Source of the DNA: Microbulbifer sp. MI-G
GTDB taxonomy: Bacteria > Pseudomonadota > Gammaproteobacteria > Pseudomonadales > Cellvibrionaceae
DNA length: 64,000 nt
Direction: 5' to 3'
Assembly (NCBI RefSeq): GCF_030440425.1
Contig: NZ_CP098023.1
Location: 2,841,501-2,905,500, forward strand
Shown here: one piece after another, positions 30,192 to 39,169 of the stretch
How the letters are laid out: each line of letters starts with the position of its first letter
Position numbering within the stretch: position 1 is the stretch's first letter
Program-made: the position numbers and the translations under genes
Notes under the pieces: model-generated
What the model was told of the DNA's origin: nothing
Databases searched by the model: none
Seen by the model: only the letters and a program-made list of their open reading frames with translations

Positions 30192-32147
30192 ATGCATAAA
30201 TTCCTACTCATCTTTTTATTTTGGTCAACCTTTGCCCTTGGCAATCAAATTCCACTGTCAGACTTGGTGCGGCATGCCGATATTGAGGAGGTAAAAATTT
30301 CCCCTACCGGTACCCATCTGGCCATACGAAAACTATATGAAGGGGAGCGTGTCATTGTGTTTATGTCGATCAAACCCCTGAAAGTCACCGGCCATCTACG
30401 CTTTTCAGGCAAAGAAGAGGTGGGAGATTTCTACTGGGCCAACGATAAAAGAGTAGTTGCCGAAGTACTGTCACGCAAAGCAGGCCTGGAGTCTCCGGTT
30501 TTTTATGGCTCCCTGTACGCAATTAACTTCGATGGAACCCAAGGGATGAATATTTTTGGCCACTTATCAGGTCGAAAACAAGTGGGATCACGTATAAAAA
30601 GATCTGAGTCCACCTACGCACATGCAGTTATAATTGATCCTTTGCTGAAGAAGAAAGATAAAATACTGGTTTCTACCACGCCCTGGGCTAAAAATGGGGA
30701 AACTACTGGAGAAGTTCTAGAGATTAATATTTATAACGGCGTAAAAAAAAGGGTCGTAGGGTTGCCCATCGCCGATGGTCGAGCCTATACAGACGGCAAT
30801 GGCAATCTCCTTTTTGCTCGCGGAACAAACAAGGAGGGATTTCTCCGGCTGTATAAAAAGGATAAAAATGGCTGGAGCAAAGTTAAAGATAACACCCTAG
30901 AGGGTGGCAGACCCGTCGGCATGGATCTCGAAACTAGTGAGGCTTACCTTGAGATAGGCCGCGAAGGAAAAACAGAGCAATTGGTTAGAATGCAGACCAA
31001 TAGTGATGAATACTTACCCGTTTTTGAAGACAACATTTCGGATTTCAGCGGCATTATATACCACCCAACCTCCAACAAGCCACTAGGAGTCCACCTGGAC
31101 CCAGATTACCCAAAAGAGTCCTTTTTCGATGAAGGGGACGGGTTTGCGGCTTACTTTCGGGGACTAAAAAAAGCCTTCGAGGGTTACAGCATCCGCTTTA
31201 CCAGCTTTAGCTCCGATGGTGCTCTGGGGGTTCTCAAAGTCAGTGGGGACCGACTCCCTGGCGACTATTTTTTGGCCAATTTGACCACCAAGAAAGTAGA
31301 CTTTCTGATCTCCTCATCTGAATGGCTTGATCCAAAACAGCTCAATCCTATGCAGGCAGATGCTTTTATTACAGAAGATGGATTCAGGATTGGAACCTAC
31401 CTCACATTCCCCAACGATCATCAGCAAAAGCTGCCAACGGTAGTCGTACCCCACGGAGGCCCCCACTCCCGAGATTACTGGGGGTATCATCAAGACGCTC
31501 AAATATTATCTCAAAACGGATACCTGGTGCTGCAGATCAACTTTCGCGGCTCTACGGGCTATGGAGACCACTTCTATGACGCTGGCCGGCTCGAATGGGG
31601 TGGAAAAATTCAGAGAGATATCTCCGACGCGGTGCACTGGGCAATAGAAAAAGGATATGCCGACCCCGAACGTATTTGCATCTATGGTGCCAGTTTTGGC
31701 GGCTACTCTGCTTTAATGAACCCTATAAGGTATCCCGACCTCTACCAATGTGCCATAGGTCACGTAGGTGTTTACGATCTGGAAATGATGTACAAGAAAG
31801 GGGATATCAAACGGCGTGACCGGGGTCTCGCTTATCTAAAGAGGGAACTGAGCAAAGATAAAGATTTTCTCAAGGAAAATTCACCGGTACATAACACCAG
31901 CAAACTCAACCTTCCCCTAATGATTGTTCACGGCAAGAGGGATGAGCGCGCACCTGTAGAACATGCCGAACTTTTATTGAAACAATTAAAGAAAGAAAAT
32001 AAACCGGTAAAATCCCTTATCATCTCCAACGCGGGGCACGGATTTTACAGTGAGAAAAACAATCTACAATTCTATACAGAATTATTGAGTTTCTTGGACC
32101 AGCACATCGGTGTTGGCGCTTCCCAACAGCAATCCGACCAAGGGTAA
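30192..32147 (+). CDS. Secreted S9 family prolyl oligopeptidase-type peptidase
   Basis: A 651-residue serine peptidase with an N-terminal signal peptide (MHKFLLIFLFWSTFALG). A beta-propeller region (~residues 30-370) precedes a C-terminal alpha/beta hydrolase domain (~395-640). The catalytic triad is visible: Ser in GASFGGYSAL, Asp in HGKRDERAPVEH, His in SNAGHGF. It probably trims peptides in the periplasm or medium. An RBS (AAGGGCAAAAAT) precedes the ATG. The gene is AT-richer than the neighbouring core and stands alone between two long non-coding gaps, so acquisition by transfer is possible. Confidence 0.93.
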   Translation: MHKFLLIFLFWSTFALGNQIPLSDLVRHADIEEVKISPTGTHLAIRKLYEGERVIVFMSIKPLKVTGHLRFSGKEEVGDFYWANDKRVVAEVLSRKAGLESPVFYGSLYAINFDGTQGMNIFGHLSGRKQVGSRIKRSESTYAHAVIIDPLLKKKDKILVSTTPWAKNGETTGEVLEINIYNGVKKRVVGLPIADGRAYTDGNGNLLFARGTNKEGFLRLYKKDKNGWSKVKDNTLEGGRPVGMDLETSEAYLEIGREGKTEQLVRMQTNSDEYLPVFEDNISDFSGIIYHPTSNKPLGVHLDPDYPKESFFDEGDGFAAYFRGLKKAFEGYSIRFTSFSSDGALGVLKVSGDRLPGDYFLANLTTKKVDFLISSSEWLDPKQLNPMQADAFITEDGFRIGTYLTFPNDHQQKLPTVVVPHGGPHSRDYWGYHQDAQILSQNGYLVLQINFRGSTGYGDHFYDAGRLEWGGKIQRDISDAVHWAIEKGYADPERICIYGASFGGYSALMNPIRYPDLYQCAIGHVGVYDLEMMYKKGDIKRRDRGLAYLKRELSKDKDFLKENSPVHNTSKLNLPLMIVHGKRDERAPVEHAELLLKQLKKENKPVKSLIISNAGHGFYSEKNNLQFYTELLSFLDQHIGVGASQQQSDQG

Positions 32148-32325
32148 ATCCATACGCGGAAATTCCTTGCATACGCCCAGGATCCAGCAGCAATGCTACC
32201 GGATCTTGCGGCTGGCTTGTAGACCGAAATGATAGGAACTCCAAGACACAAAAGCCATTTCTCCGGCACCCTAAAGCAATCGGTCAGCGCCCTGGCTGGC
32301 TTTTGCCGGTTGCTTAGCCGACGCC

Positions 32326-32604
32326 TCAAATCCATGGGAAAACACAAAATAATACATCACTTGTGACCGTCCCTGGGCCTGTGAAACCAAGTCGGACTTG
32401 AACGCCCCCCCTTTCAATCGGGACCATGCCTACAAATGCAAGATGGGCCGGTTCGATAAAGAGTTCTGCCACGGGCCGTTTGCCGCGTATAACCTGCGCA
32501 AGCAGTCTGCAAGCATCCTCCTCGGTAAAACACCAATGATAGTCATCATACACTACCATATCGACACAGCCCGCCCGGAGAATACAATCGGAATGTTCCG
32601 TCAA
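32326..32604 (-). CDS. Hypothetical protein downstream of the flavodoxin gene
   Basis: A possible 92-residue protein on the same strand as, and 46 bp after, the flavodoxin gene. The sequence is balanced in charge (DDYHWCFTEEDACRLLAQVI, then ELFIEPAHLAFVGMVPIERG), which looks protein-like. The only long start is TTG with no clear RBS; an internal ATG (MVVYDDYHWCF) would give about 77 residues. I do not recognise the family. The rest of the 500-bp gap (32148-32325) shows nothing. Confidence 0.3.
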   Translation of the reverse strand: MTEHSDCILRAGCVDMVVYDDYHWCFTEEDACRLLAQVIRGKRPVAELFIEPAHLAFVGMVPIERGGVQVRLGFTGPGTVTSDVLFCVFPWI

Positions 32605-32650
32605 CCAGAGTCAACACGCTTGAAACGGGGGGTGATCTGCTGCATGGGCT

Positions 32651-33202
32651 CTAATCATCCAGTACAATTACGCTTTGCGCGCCATCCTTAATATCAAATT
32701 CTTCGGCAATCTGCCTACACCAGCGATTGAGGCGCTCGGCAGTCATGCTTTCCTGCTGGTCCTCATCAATACCCAGGCCGACAAATCGATCCTCACCTTC
32801 AATTTCCGCTTTTGACGCCTCAAACTCATAACTCTCTGTAGACCATTGGCCAACGATGGTGGCTCCGCGCTCAACGATAGCGTCGTGCAGCATACCCATA
32901 GCATCCAGGAAGTAGTCACCGTAGCCAAATTGATCACCCAGGCCAAACAGCGCAACCGCCTTGTCAGTGAAATCTATCTCCTGCACATCCTCCCAGAAAT
33001 CCTCCCAATCGGACTGAATCTGGCCGAAATCCCAAGTGGGAATACCAAAAATCAATTGCTTGTAATTGGCGATATCCAGTTGGGTGACATCGGCAATATC
33101 GAATAGGTCCACCCGGTCATCGCCCAAGCGGGCGCGGATGCGCAGGGCAACGGATTCAGTATTGCCCTCATCGCTGCCATAAAACAAACCGATTTTGCTC
33201 AC
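32651..33202 (-). CDS. Flavodoxin (long-chain type)
   Basis: A 183-residue FMN-binding electron carrier. The N-terminal IGLFYGSDEGNTESVA is the phosphate-binding loop. IFGIPTWDFGQIQSDWEDF is the W-containing 60s loop, and ALFGLGDQFGYGDYFLDA is the Tyr-containing FMN loop. Length matches IsiB/FldA/FldB-type flavodoxins; which paralogue it is cannot be settled. Start choice: AGAGGA directly abuts an ATG at 33208, leaving no spacer, but lies 6 nt before GTG at 33202, which also gives the usual MSKIGLFYGS N-terminus. I therefore chose 33202. Confidence 0.93.
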   Translation of the reverse strand: MSKIGLFYGSDEGNTESVALRIRARLGDDRVDLFDIADVTQLDIANYKQLIFGIPTWDFGQIQSDWEDFWEDVQEIDFTDKAVALFGLGDQFGYGDYFLDAMGMLHDAIVERGATIVGQWSTESYEFEASKAEIEGEDRFVGLGIDEDQQESMTAERLNRWCRQIAEEFDIKDGAQSVIVLDD

Positions 33203-33417
33203 AGTCATTCCTCTTTGCCCATGTAGGGCCACACCAGATACCATTCGCAGAGGCGGCGTATTCTCCCAGTAATCCCCGGGCGCGGCAAGCGGCTCTAAAG
33301 GGCCGTAATACGGCTGAAAAGACGCTCAAGCGGTGGGGAAACAGGTCAGATTTGGCGGGAAGGGTGCGCCGGAGGTGGCGCACATGCGTGGGGGCTAAGA
33401 CTGGCCGCTAAACAGTA

Positions 33418-33888
33418 TCAGGACTCGCCGGCATTCCTTGCACCACGACTGTGACCCCGCAGTTTCTGCCGGCTTTCCCTACGCTTATCTTTCAGCTCAG
33501 CTAACTTGGCCTTTTGCTCATCAGTGAGAATCGCCTCGAACTGCTGGCGCATCTGGTAACGGTTTTGCATCTGCCGTACTTTCAGTTTGCCCAGTTCCGC
33601 GCCAAACTGATCCAGAGTAGACTGCTCGGCACTGCGCTCTATGGCGGTATGAATTTGCTGGCGCAGCTCTTTGAGCTGTTTGCGCAGGGCCATTCTCGCC
33701 TCCCTGGTGCTCTCCCGGTTGGATTTTAGCTGCGCCCTTTGACCCTCAGTCAGCTGCAGTTCGCGAGCCATATGCTCAAATCCATGCCTGTGGTGGCCTT
33801 CTCCACCACCGAAAGCCAATGTTGTCCCAGGAGCGGCCAGCACGCCAGCTAATGCCAGGCTGCCCATTGCTAGTTTCCAATTTTTCAT
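33418..33888 (-). CDS. Spy/CpxP-like periplasmic stress protein
   Basis: A 156-residue protein with a signal peptide (MKNWKLAMGSLALAGVLAAPGTTLAFG) followed by a His-rich stretch and a helical Arg/Gln/Lys-rich domain. ELQLTEGQRAQLK and ILTDEQKAKLAELK are the paired LTxxQ motifs of the Spy/CpxP family, separated by LRQQIHTAIE. CpxP represses CpxA; Spy is a chaperone. The AGAGGA RBS 7 nt before the ATG at 33888 fixes the start. It is divergent from cpxR, with CpxR boxes between them, so CpxR control and a feedback role are likely. Confidence 0.88.
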   Translation of the reverse strand: MKNWKLAMGSLALAGVLAAPGTTLAFGGGEGHHRHGFEHMARELQLTEGQRAQLKSNRESTREARMALRKQLKELRQQIHTAIERSAEQSTLDQFGAELGKLKVRQMQNRYQMRQQFEAILTDEQKAKLAELKDKRRESRQKLRGHSRGARNAGES

Positions 33889-33939
33889 CGCTTGGTCCTC
33901 TCGTTGGTATTCAGCCACTACATGGTAAGTCCAGCCTGT

Positions 33940-33984
33940 GTAAACGGGGGCAAACCCCAGTAAACATTTGTTAAGAACCGTAAA
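33940..33984. promoter_or_regulatory. Tandem CpxR boxes between the CpxP-like gene and cpxR
   Basis: Two matches to the CpxR consensus GTAAA-N5-GTAAA: GTAAA-CGGGG-GCAAA (33940-33954) and GTAAA-CATTT-GTTAA (33960-33974). A third half-site GTAAA starts at 33980. The three GTAAA starts are spaced exactly 20 bp, two helical turns. They lie 52-96 bp upstream of the CpxP-like ATG and 70-115 bp upstream of cpxR, so both genes can be controlled. Confidence 0.8.
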
Positions 33985-34056
33985 AAGCCGGGGCAATAGA
34001 AGCAATAAACGCCAGCGCTTTGCATATAATGGCTTCACAGCAATCGAGAGCATCCC

Positions 34057-34764
34057 ATGAGCCGCATCCTTCTGATCGATGACGATACTGAACTGACCGA
34101 TCTGCTACAGGAGTTCCTGAGCGGCGAGGGATTTGACGTGACCGCGGCAAACGATGGCGCTCACGGATTGGAGTTGGCACAGAGCCAGAATTTCGATGCC
34201 CTGATACTGGACGTAATGCTACCGGTGCACAATGGGTTTGAAGTGCTGCGCAAGCTGCGCGAAGAGGCGTCAACCACAAACCGCTCCCTGCCTGTCATCA
34301 TGCTCACAGCCAGGGGCGATACCGTGGACCGTATCGTAGGCCTGGAAATGGGCGCCGATGACTACCTGCCCAAACCCTGTAACCCCCGTGAACTGGCAGC
34401 CCGTCTGCGCGCGATACTGCGCCGGGGGCGGATTGAGGAACCGGAGAACAACGATGACAGCCTGAACAGCGGCCAGCTGCGCCTGCTGCCAGCGAAACAC
34501 CAGGGCTACTGGAGCGACCAGGCCCTGTCTCTCACCGGTGCCGAGTTCGCGGTACTCAAGGTATTGGTACAACACGCGGGAGATGTGGTGAGCAAAGAGA
34601 TCCTGACCGAGAATGCACTGGGGCGCAAGTTGATGCCCTATGATCGCTCCATTGATGTGCATGTGAGTAATATCCGCAAAAAACTGGCCGGTAAGGGCGC
34701 CAGCCGCGATTTGATTATCAATATCCGCGGTGCCGGTTATATGCTTACCCAGGGCAAGCGGTAG
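34057..34764 (+). CDS. cpxR: Envelope-stress response regulator CpxR (OmpR family)
   Basis: A 235-residue two-component response regulator. Receiver domain (residues 1-120) with the acidic pocket IDDDTE, phospho-acceptor Asp in LILDVMLP (~52), and Lys in LPKPC (~108). The C-terminal OmpR/PhoB winged helix (~140-232) includes SLTGAEFAVLKVL and the recognition region DRSIDVHVSNIRKKL. Its identity as CpxR rests on the adjacent sensor kinase, the divergent CpxP-like gene and the CpxR boxes. Confidence 0.92.
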   Translation: MSRILLIDDDTELTDLLQEFLSGEGFDVTAANDGAHGLELAQSQNFDALILDVMLPVHNGFEVLRKLREEASTTNRSLPVIMLTARGDTVDRIVGLEMGADDYLPKPCNPRELAARLRAILRRGRIEEPENNDDSLNSGQLRLLPAKHQGYWSDQALSLTGAEFAVLKVLVQHAGDVVSKEILTENALGRKLMPYDRSIDVHVSNIRKKLAGKGASRDLIINIRGAGYMLTQGKR

Positions 34765-34776
34765 GCCCCTGCAACG

Positions 34777-36150
34777 ATGCGCAGCCTCTTCTGGAAAATG
34801 TTCTTCGGCGCCTGGATTACTGCCATGGTGATGGTGGTGGCTGTCGTTTACATTACCCATTTTGGCGAGTTCGGCGATCCCCGCCAGAAAGAGCGCTGGG
34901 AGGGTGCCCTGTTCCGTGAGGTCATGCGCAATATGCGGATCACGCGCCGCCACGGACCCGAGCATTTCCAGCACTGGCTCGAACGGGCACCCAAGAAGGT
35001 GCAACGCCGGGTCTACGCCCTGGACCCGCAGGGCAGGGATCTACTCGGTCGCCCCATCCCCCCCGGCATGGAGCCGCTGATCAACAGCTTGAATTACCGC
35101 AACCGCGAAGCGTACATGCTGGTAGACAAGCAGCCAACCGTGGCTTTTTTCCTGCCCATGCGCAGTGGGAATCCACTGCGCATTGCACTTATAGCCGGGA
35201 AGAGCAAGGAAGGACTGCTGCTGCGCTTTCTATGGCGCAATTTCTGGCCCATGCTGCTGCTCTCCATGATCGCCTCGGGAATCGCCTGCTACTGGCTGGC
35301 CCGCTACCTGAGTCGCCCCCTGGATCAACTGCGCGCCGCCACCAAACGGGTCGCCGCCGGTGAGCTGGACTACCGGGTTGCCCCCAGCCTGCGTACCCGC
35401 AACGATGAGTTGACCGGTCTGGCACTGGATTTCGACTCCATGACCGCACAACTACAGGAGTCAATGTCCGAGCAGCGTCGCCTGATCAAGGATGTTTCCC
35501 ACGAACTGCGCTCCCCCTTGGCAAGATTGCAGGTAGCCCTGGCCATCGCGCGGCAAAAACAAGTAACAGTCCTGGGCCCCGAGCTGGACAAGATCGGCAA
35601 AGCCGCGGACTACCTGGAAGACATTATCGCCGATGTACTGTCCCTGCCCGTCAGCGGCCCCGAGCAGCGGCCCCTGGACGATGTCGTGGAAATCAACTCC
35701 CTGTTCTCAGCGCTGATTGACGACTTGCAGAGTGAAGCGGAAGAAAAAGGCTTGAGCTTCGATGTCAGTACAAACAGCGCCGAATCACTGGTGGCCACCC
35801 GGGGCAGTTCCCTCACTGCAGCACTGGAAAACATCCTGCGAAACGCCATTAAATACAGCCCCAGAGGCGGTCTGGTCCGGGTGCTGGTCAAAGCATCCGG
35901 TGATGCCTGTCGAATATCTGTGATCGACTCCGGATCCGGCGTAGCCGAAGATGAACTCACAGCCATCTTCCGCCCCTTCTACCGCACAGACACTGCACGC
36001 ACCCGGGAAAGCGGTGGCTTGGGTCTGGGGCTGGCTATAGCCCAGCGAACCATTTTGCATCACGGGGGCACCATTACTGCGTATAACAGCAGCCGGGCGG
36101 GTTTATGCGTCGAAATTAAACTGCCACTACTGCACATCACTGACGATTAA
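34777..36150 (+). CDS. cpxA: Envelope-stress sensor histidine kinase CpxA
   Basis: A 457-residue membrane kinase: transmembrane helix one (FGAWITAMVMVVAVVYI), a periplasmic sensor region (~30-150), helix two (FWPMLLLSMIASGIACYWLA), a HAMP domain with RPLDQLRAATKRVAAGELDYRV, and a HisKA domain with DVSHELRSPLARL (phospho-His). The HATPase_c domain has the N box (ENILRNAIKYSP), DSGSGV and GGLGLGLAIA. It starts 12 bp after cpxR, so they form one operon; the start ATG has no strong RBS. Confidence 0.92.
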   Translation: MRSLFWKMFFGAWITAMVMVVAVVYITHFGEFGDPRQKERWEGALFREVMRNMRITRRHGPEHFQHWLERAPKKVQRRVYALDPQGRDLLGRPIPPGMEPLINSLNYRNREAYMLVDKQPTVAFFLPMRSGNPLRIALIAGKSKEGLLLRFLWRNFWPMLLLSMIASGIACYWLARYLSRPLDQLRAATKRVAAGELDYRVAPSLRTRNDELTGLALDFDSMTAQLQESMSEQRRLIKDVSHELRSPLARLQVALAIARQKQVTVLGPELDKIGKAADYLEDIIADVLSLPVSGPEQRPLDDVVEINSLFSALIDDLQSEAEEKGLSFDVSTNSAESLVATRGSSLTAALENILRNAIKYSPRGGLVRVLVKASGDACRISVIDSGSGVAEDELTAIFRPFYRTDTARTRESGGLGLGLAIAQRTILHHGGTITAYNSSRAGLCVEIKLPLLHITDD

Positions 36151-36238
36151 TCGGCATGAACATGCTATAACCATGCCTATCCTCAACCGTCCTTGGTAAT
36201 CTTCGTATTGCATGTGCAAATAACAAAAGGGACCCGCT

Positions 36239-36913
36239 ATGCGCTGGATATTCTATATTCTGATTTTTCTGGTACTGTTGCTGCTCGCCGGTTATTTGTT
36301 TCCCCGCGAAGTGATGCTGGATCGCAGTATTTATATCGACAAACCGCCCCAGGCCGTTTTCCCCTTCGTCAACAACTTCCGCAAATTCAACAACTGGTCT
36401 CCCTGGCGGCATGTCGATCCCTCAGTACAATACCAGTACAGTGGCCCTGAGCAGGGCATCGGAGCTGAAATGCGCTGGCACGGTGAGGCTTCCAAGGCGG
36501 GCAGCGGCACGCAAACCATTACTGTAAGCGATCCGGATAGCCTGGTACGCACCAGGCTCAACTTTGGCGATGGCTCCCAGGCCATGGCGGAATTCCAGCT
36601 ACAGCCGCAAAACGGCGGCACCCAGGTGACCTGGCGCTTTAGAAGCGACACTGGCGGTGGCCCAAGTGAGCGCTGGATGGGCCTGGTGGTGAAAAAGATG
36701 GTGGGTCAATCCTATGAAGAGGGGCTTGCAAAATTGAAAGCGCTGCTGGAAACCACCAGCAGTGAACCAGGGGCCGCCAGCGATACATCCGACTCGGTCT
36801 CGGATATTCCCTCGGATGTCGATGACGCCATGGGAGCTGGTCCCCAGGCTGTGCCTTCCACAATACAGAACCAGCAGCAGGAAGAGGCCGGAGAAACACC
36901 GGAAAATGAATAG
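36239..36913 (+). CDS. SRPBCC (START-like) family protein, membrane-anchored
   Basis: A 224-residue protein with an N-terminal transmembrane segment (WIFYILIFLVLLLLAGYLF) and a SRPBCC/polyketide-cyclase-2-like domain (~residues 25-165, including VFPFVNNFRKFNNWSPW and ITVSDPDSLVRTRLNF). A disordered Ser/Asp/Glu/Gln-rich tail follows. The fold binds hydrophobic ligands, but no ligand can be inferred. RBS AAAGGGACCCGCT precedes the ATG. It lies after cpxA, with a separate gap of 88 bp. Confidence 0.8.
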   Translation: MRWIFYILIFLVLLLLAGYLFPREVMLDRSIYIDKPPQAVFPFVNNFRKFNNWSPWRHVDPSVQYQYSGPEQGIGAEMRWHGEASKAGSGTQTITVSDPDSLVRTRLNFGDGSQAMAEFQLQPQNGGTQVTWRFRSDTGGGPSERWMGLVVKKMVGQSYEEGLAKLKALLETTSSEPGAASDTSDSVSDIPSDVDDAMGAGPQAVPSTIQNQQQEEAGETPENE

Positions 36914-37142
36914 CAGTCCAGGCTGGCGAATAAATCCGGTGAATTTTTCCCGTGGGCAGATAATGGGACATCAGGGGCTGCCCCATCGATCTCAGGCCAG
37001 GGCAGACCTTAAAATAGCCAGTCACCCTGTGCCGTTGCAGTGTTGTTTTTTACTGCAGCCATCAACCGGGCCATAGAGGATCAATTGCACTGCCGGGTTA
37101 ATAACAGCCCGCCTTACGATGAAAGCTGGCAGTTTCCCGGCC

Positions 37143-38000
37143 TTAGGATTTCCCTTTGCGCGCCGGCGGCAGCGGTGACTTGCGCAGCTTGCGACGCTGG
37201 CGTTCCAGGTCCAGCCTCTCTCCCTGGGTCAGTGGACGCTGACCCAACTTGGGCAATCCGGCGGTCACACAGAGGTCGTCGATCTCCCGGGGCTCCATCT
37301 CAATCCACTGGCCCACACGCACATGGGAGGGAATAAAGACACTGCCATAGCGCACCCGCTTGAGGCGGCTTACGCGCACTCCCTGGGATTCCCATAAGCG
37401 GCGCACTTCGCGATTGCGCCCCTCCATCACCACGCAGTAGAACCACCGATTTTTACCCTCGCCACCACTCTCAACAATATCGGTAAAACGCGCGGGGCCA
37501 TCATCCAGCAGTACCCCCTTGAACAGGCGCTGTTTCATCTCTTTATCCACATGCCCCTGGATACGCACCAGGTATTCACGGTCGATGACTGAGGACGGAT
37601 GCATCAGCTTGTTGGCCAGTTCACCGCTATTGGTAAACAGCAACAGGCCGCTGGTATTAAAGTCCAGCCGCCCAACGGAGATCCAGCGGCCACTCTTCAA
37701 GTGCGGCAGTCGGTCGTATACTGTGGGGCGTCCCTCAGGATCCTGACGGGAACAAATCTCTCCAACCGGCTTGTTATAGAGTAAAACTCGGCAGCGATTT
37801 TCCTCTGTCGAAGGCAGGCGCCGGCCATCAAATTCTATGCGATCCTGCCCGGTTACGCGCTCGCCAAGTTCCGCCACCTGACCGTTCACCGTCACACGAC
37901 CGGCATTGATCGCACGCTCCATCTCACGGCGCGATCCAAGGCCGCCGCGCGCTAATACTTTTTGCAATTTTTCGCCGGTAGGCGAGGTACCATCATTCAT
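37143..38000 (-). CDS. rluB: 23S rRNA pseudouridine(2605) synthase RluB
   Basis: A 285-residue pseudouridine synthase of the RsuA/RluB group. It has an N-terminal S4 RNA-binding domain ([20 protein letters not shown]) and the catalytic block with Asp in [16 protein letters not shown]. The C-terminal [23 protein letters not shown] block follows. The tail is basic. It lies after scpB, as in pseudomonads. Confidence 0.93.
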   Translation of the reverse strand: MNDGTSPTGEKLQKVLARGGLGSRREMERAINAGRVTVNGQVAELGERVTGQDRIEFDGRRLPSTEENRCRVLLYNKPVGEICSRQDPEGRPTVYDRLPHLKSGRWISVGRLDFNTSGLLLFTNSGELANKLMHPSSVIDREYLVRIQGHVDKEMKQRLFKGVLLDDGPARFTDIVESGGEGKNRWFYCVVMEGRNREVRRLWESQGVRVSRLKRVRYGSVFIPSHVRVGQWIEMEPREIDDLCVTAGLPKLGQRPLTQGERLDLERQRRKLRKSPLPPARKGKS

Positions 38001-38161
38001 GGGGCGGTATTTTCCACTTGCGCCACTTGTTCAGAATCATCACAGGTACCAGCACCCCCTCAGCTCCAGTTTCTGCAGCAGTCCCATTTTTGTGGCTGCC
38101 ATCAGTGCCAATACCGTGCGCAGCCAGAGACACTGTTTTGCCCGGTGTATCTTCCGGGCGG

Positions 38162-39169
38162 TCATTGGCCACTTCCATCCCCTGCCTCCGGGACAGTAGA
38201 TACTGCTGCTTCTGTTGGCACAGCATCGGTGGTGTCAACAAGCACTGCCTCTGGTGGCGTTACAACAGGAGCCCCGTTAGCCCCGGTCTCCATTTCAAGG
38301 GCCACCGCAGACGTTTCCGTCTCACCGGAACTCTCCATACGCTGTTCTTGCGCAGTCTTTGTACCAGTGTCCAATCGATTCTCAGGCAGGGTTACGGGAG
38401 GGGGAGCAGGAACTGCAACCTCGGCCTCCGCAACAATTTCCTCTGCCAGCGCTGCAATCAGGACTTCATCAGCCTCGGCCTCACTGCTGGCCTCTTCAGG
38501 GGATGCCTCCGGGCCGCCTGAAATTCTCTCCTCAGCCCTGCCCCGCCCTTCACAGGCCGCCTTATCCGGCTCTGCACTGTCCCCCTCGTCATCACCAGCA
38601 GGCGGGCTGTCCTGATTCAGCAGTTGAGTCAGAGTTTCTATATCGCGAATTTCCGCCAGTGTCGGCAGTTCATCCAGGGAACAGAGATTGAAGTAGTCTA
38701 GAAATTCTCGGGTAGTCGCATAAAGAGACGGTTTTCCCGGCACATCGCGCTGGCCAACTACCTTGATCCAACCGCGTTCTGACAGGCTCTTGACAATCTG
38801 GGAACTCACCGCAACACCGCGGATTTCTTCAATATCACTGCGGGTTACCGGCTGGCGATAGGCGATGATCGCCAGGGTTTCCAGGGTTGCACGGGAGTAC
38901 TTTTGCGCTTTTTCCTCCCACAGGCGATTCACCCAGGGTGCCAGGTCTTCGGGCACCTGAAAGCGCCAGCCACTGGCTACCCTCTTGAGTTCAAACCCGC
39001 GTCCGGCACAACTTTGCGCTATATTTTCCAGTGCGTCTCTCAAGGTCGCCTTGGAGGGTTGCTCCTCCTTATGCAACAGCGACAGCAGCTTTTCCTCACT
39101 CAGGGGCTGCTCTGCCGCCAGCAGGGCACCCTCCAGGATTCTGTGTAACAATTCCGGTGCTATTGTCAT
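38162..39169 (-). CDS. scpB: Chromosome segregation/condensation protein ScpB with a long acidic tail
   Basis: A 335-residue protein. The first ~185 residues are the two winged helices of ScpB (LEGALLAAEQPLSEEKLL; LETLAIIAYRQPVTRSDIEEIRGV). ScpB forms the SMC-ScpA-ScpB complex. The remaining ~150 residues are a low-complexity, acidic, Ala/Glu/Pro/Thr-rich tail that is absent from ordinary ScpB proteins of ~180-200 residues. It overlaps scpA by 4 bp (ATGA), implying coupling. Confidence 0.93.
   Translation of the reverse strand: MTIAPELLHRILEGALLAAEQPLSEEKLLSLLHKEEQPSKATLRDALENIAQSCAGRGFELKRVASGWRFQVPEDLAPWVNRLWEEKAQKYSRATLETLAIIAYRQPVTRSDIEEIRGVAVSSQIVKSLSERGWIKVVGQRDVPGKPSLYATTREFLDYFNLCSLDELPTLAEIRDIETLTQLLNQDSPPAGDDEGDSAEPDKAACEGRGRAEERISGGPEASPEEASSEAEADEVLIAALAEEIVAEAEVAVPAPPPVTLPENRLDTGTKTAQEQRMESSGETETSAVALEMETGANGAPVVTPPEAVLVDTTDAVPTEAAVSTVPEAGDGSGQ

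Noticed and set aside
29828..30199. 123-codon plus-strand frame before the S9 peptidase
   Set aside because: It has no RBS, many rare residues in random order and overlaps the S9 start; the S9 RBS explains the region better.
33365..33382. Terminator hairpin TGCGCC/GGCGCA after the CpxP-like gene
   Set aside because: The stem is only 6 bp and no T-run follows on either strand.
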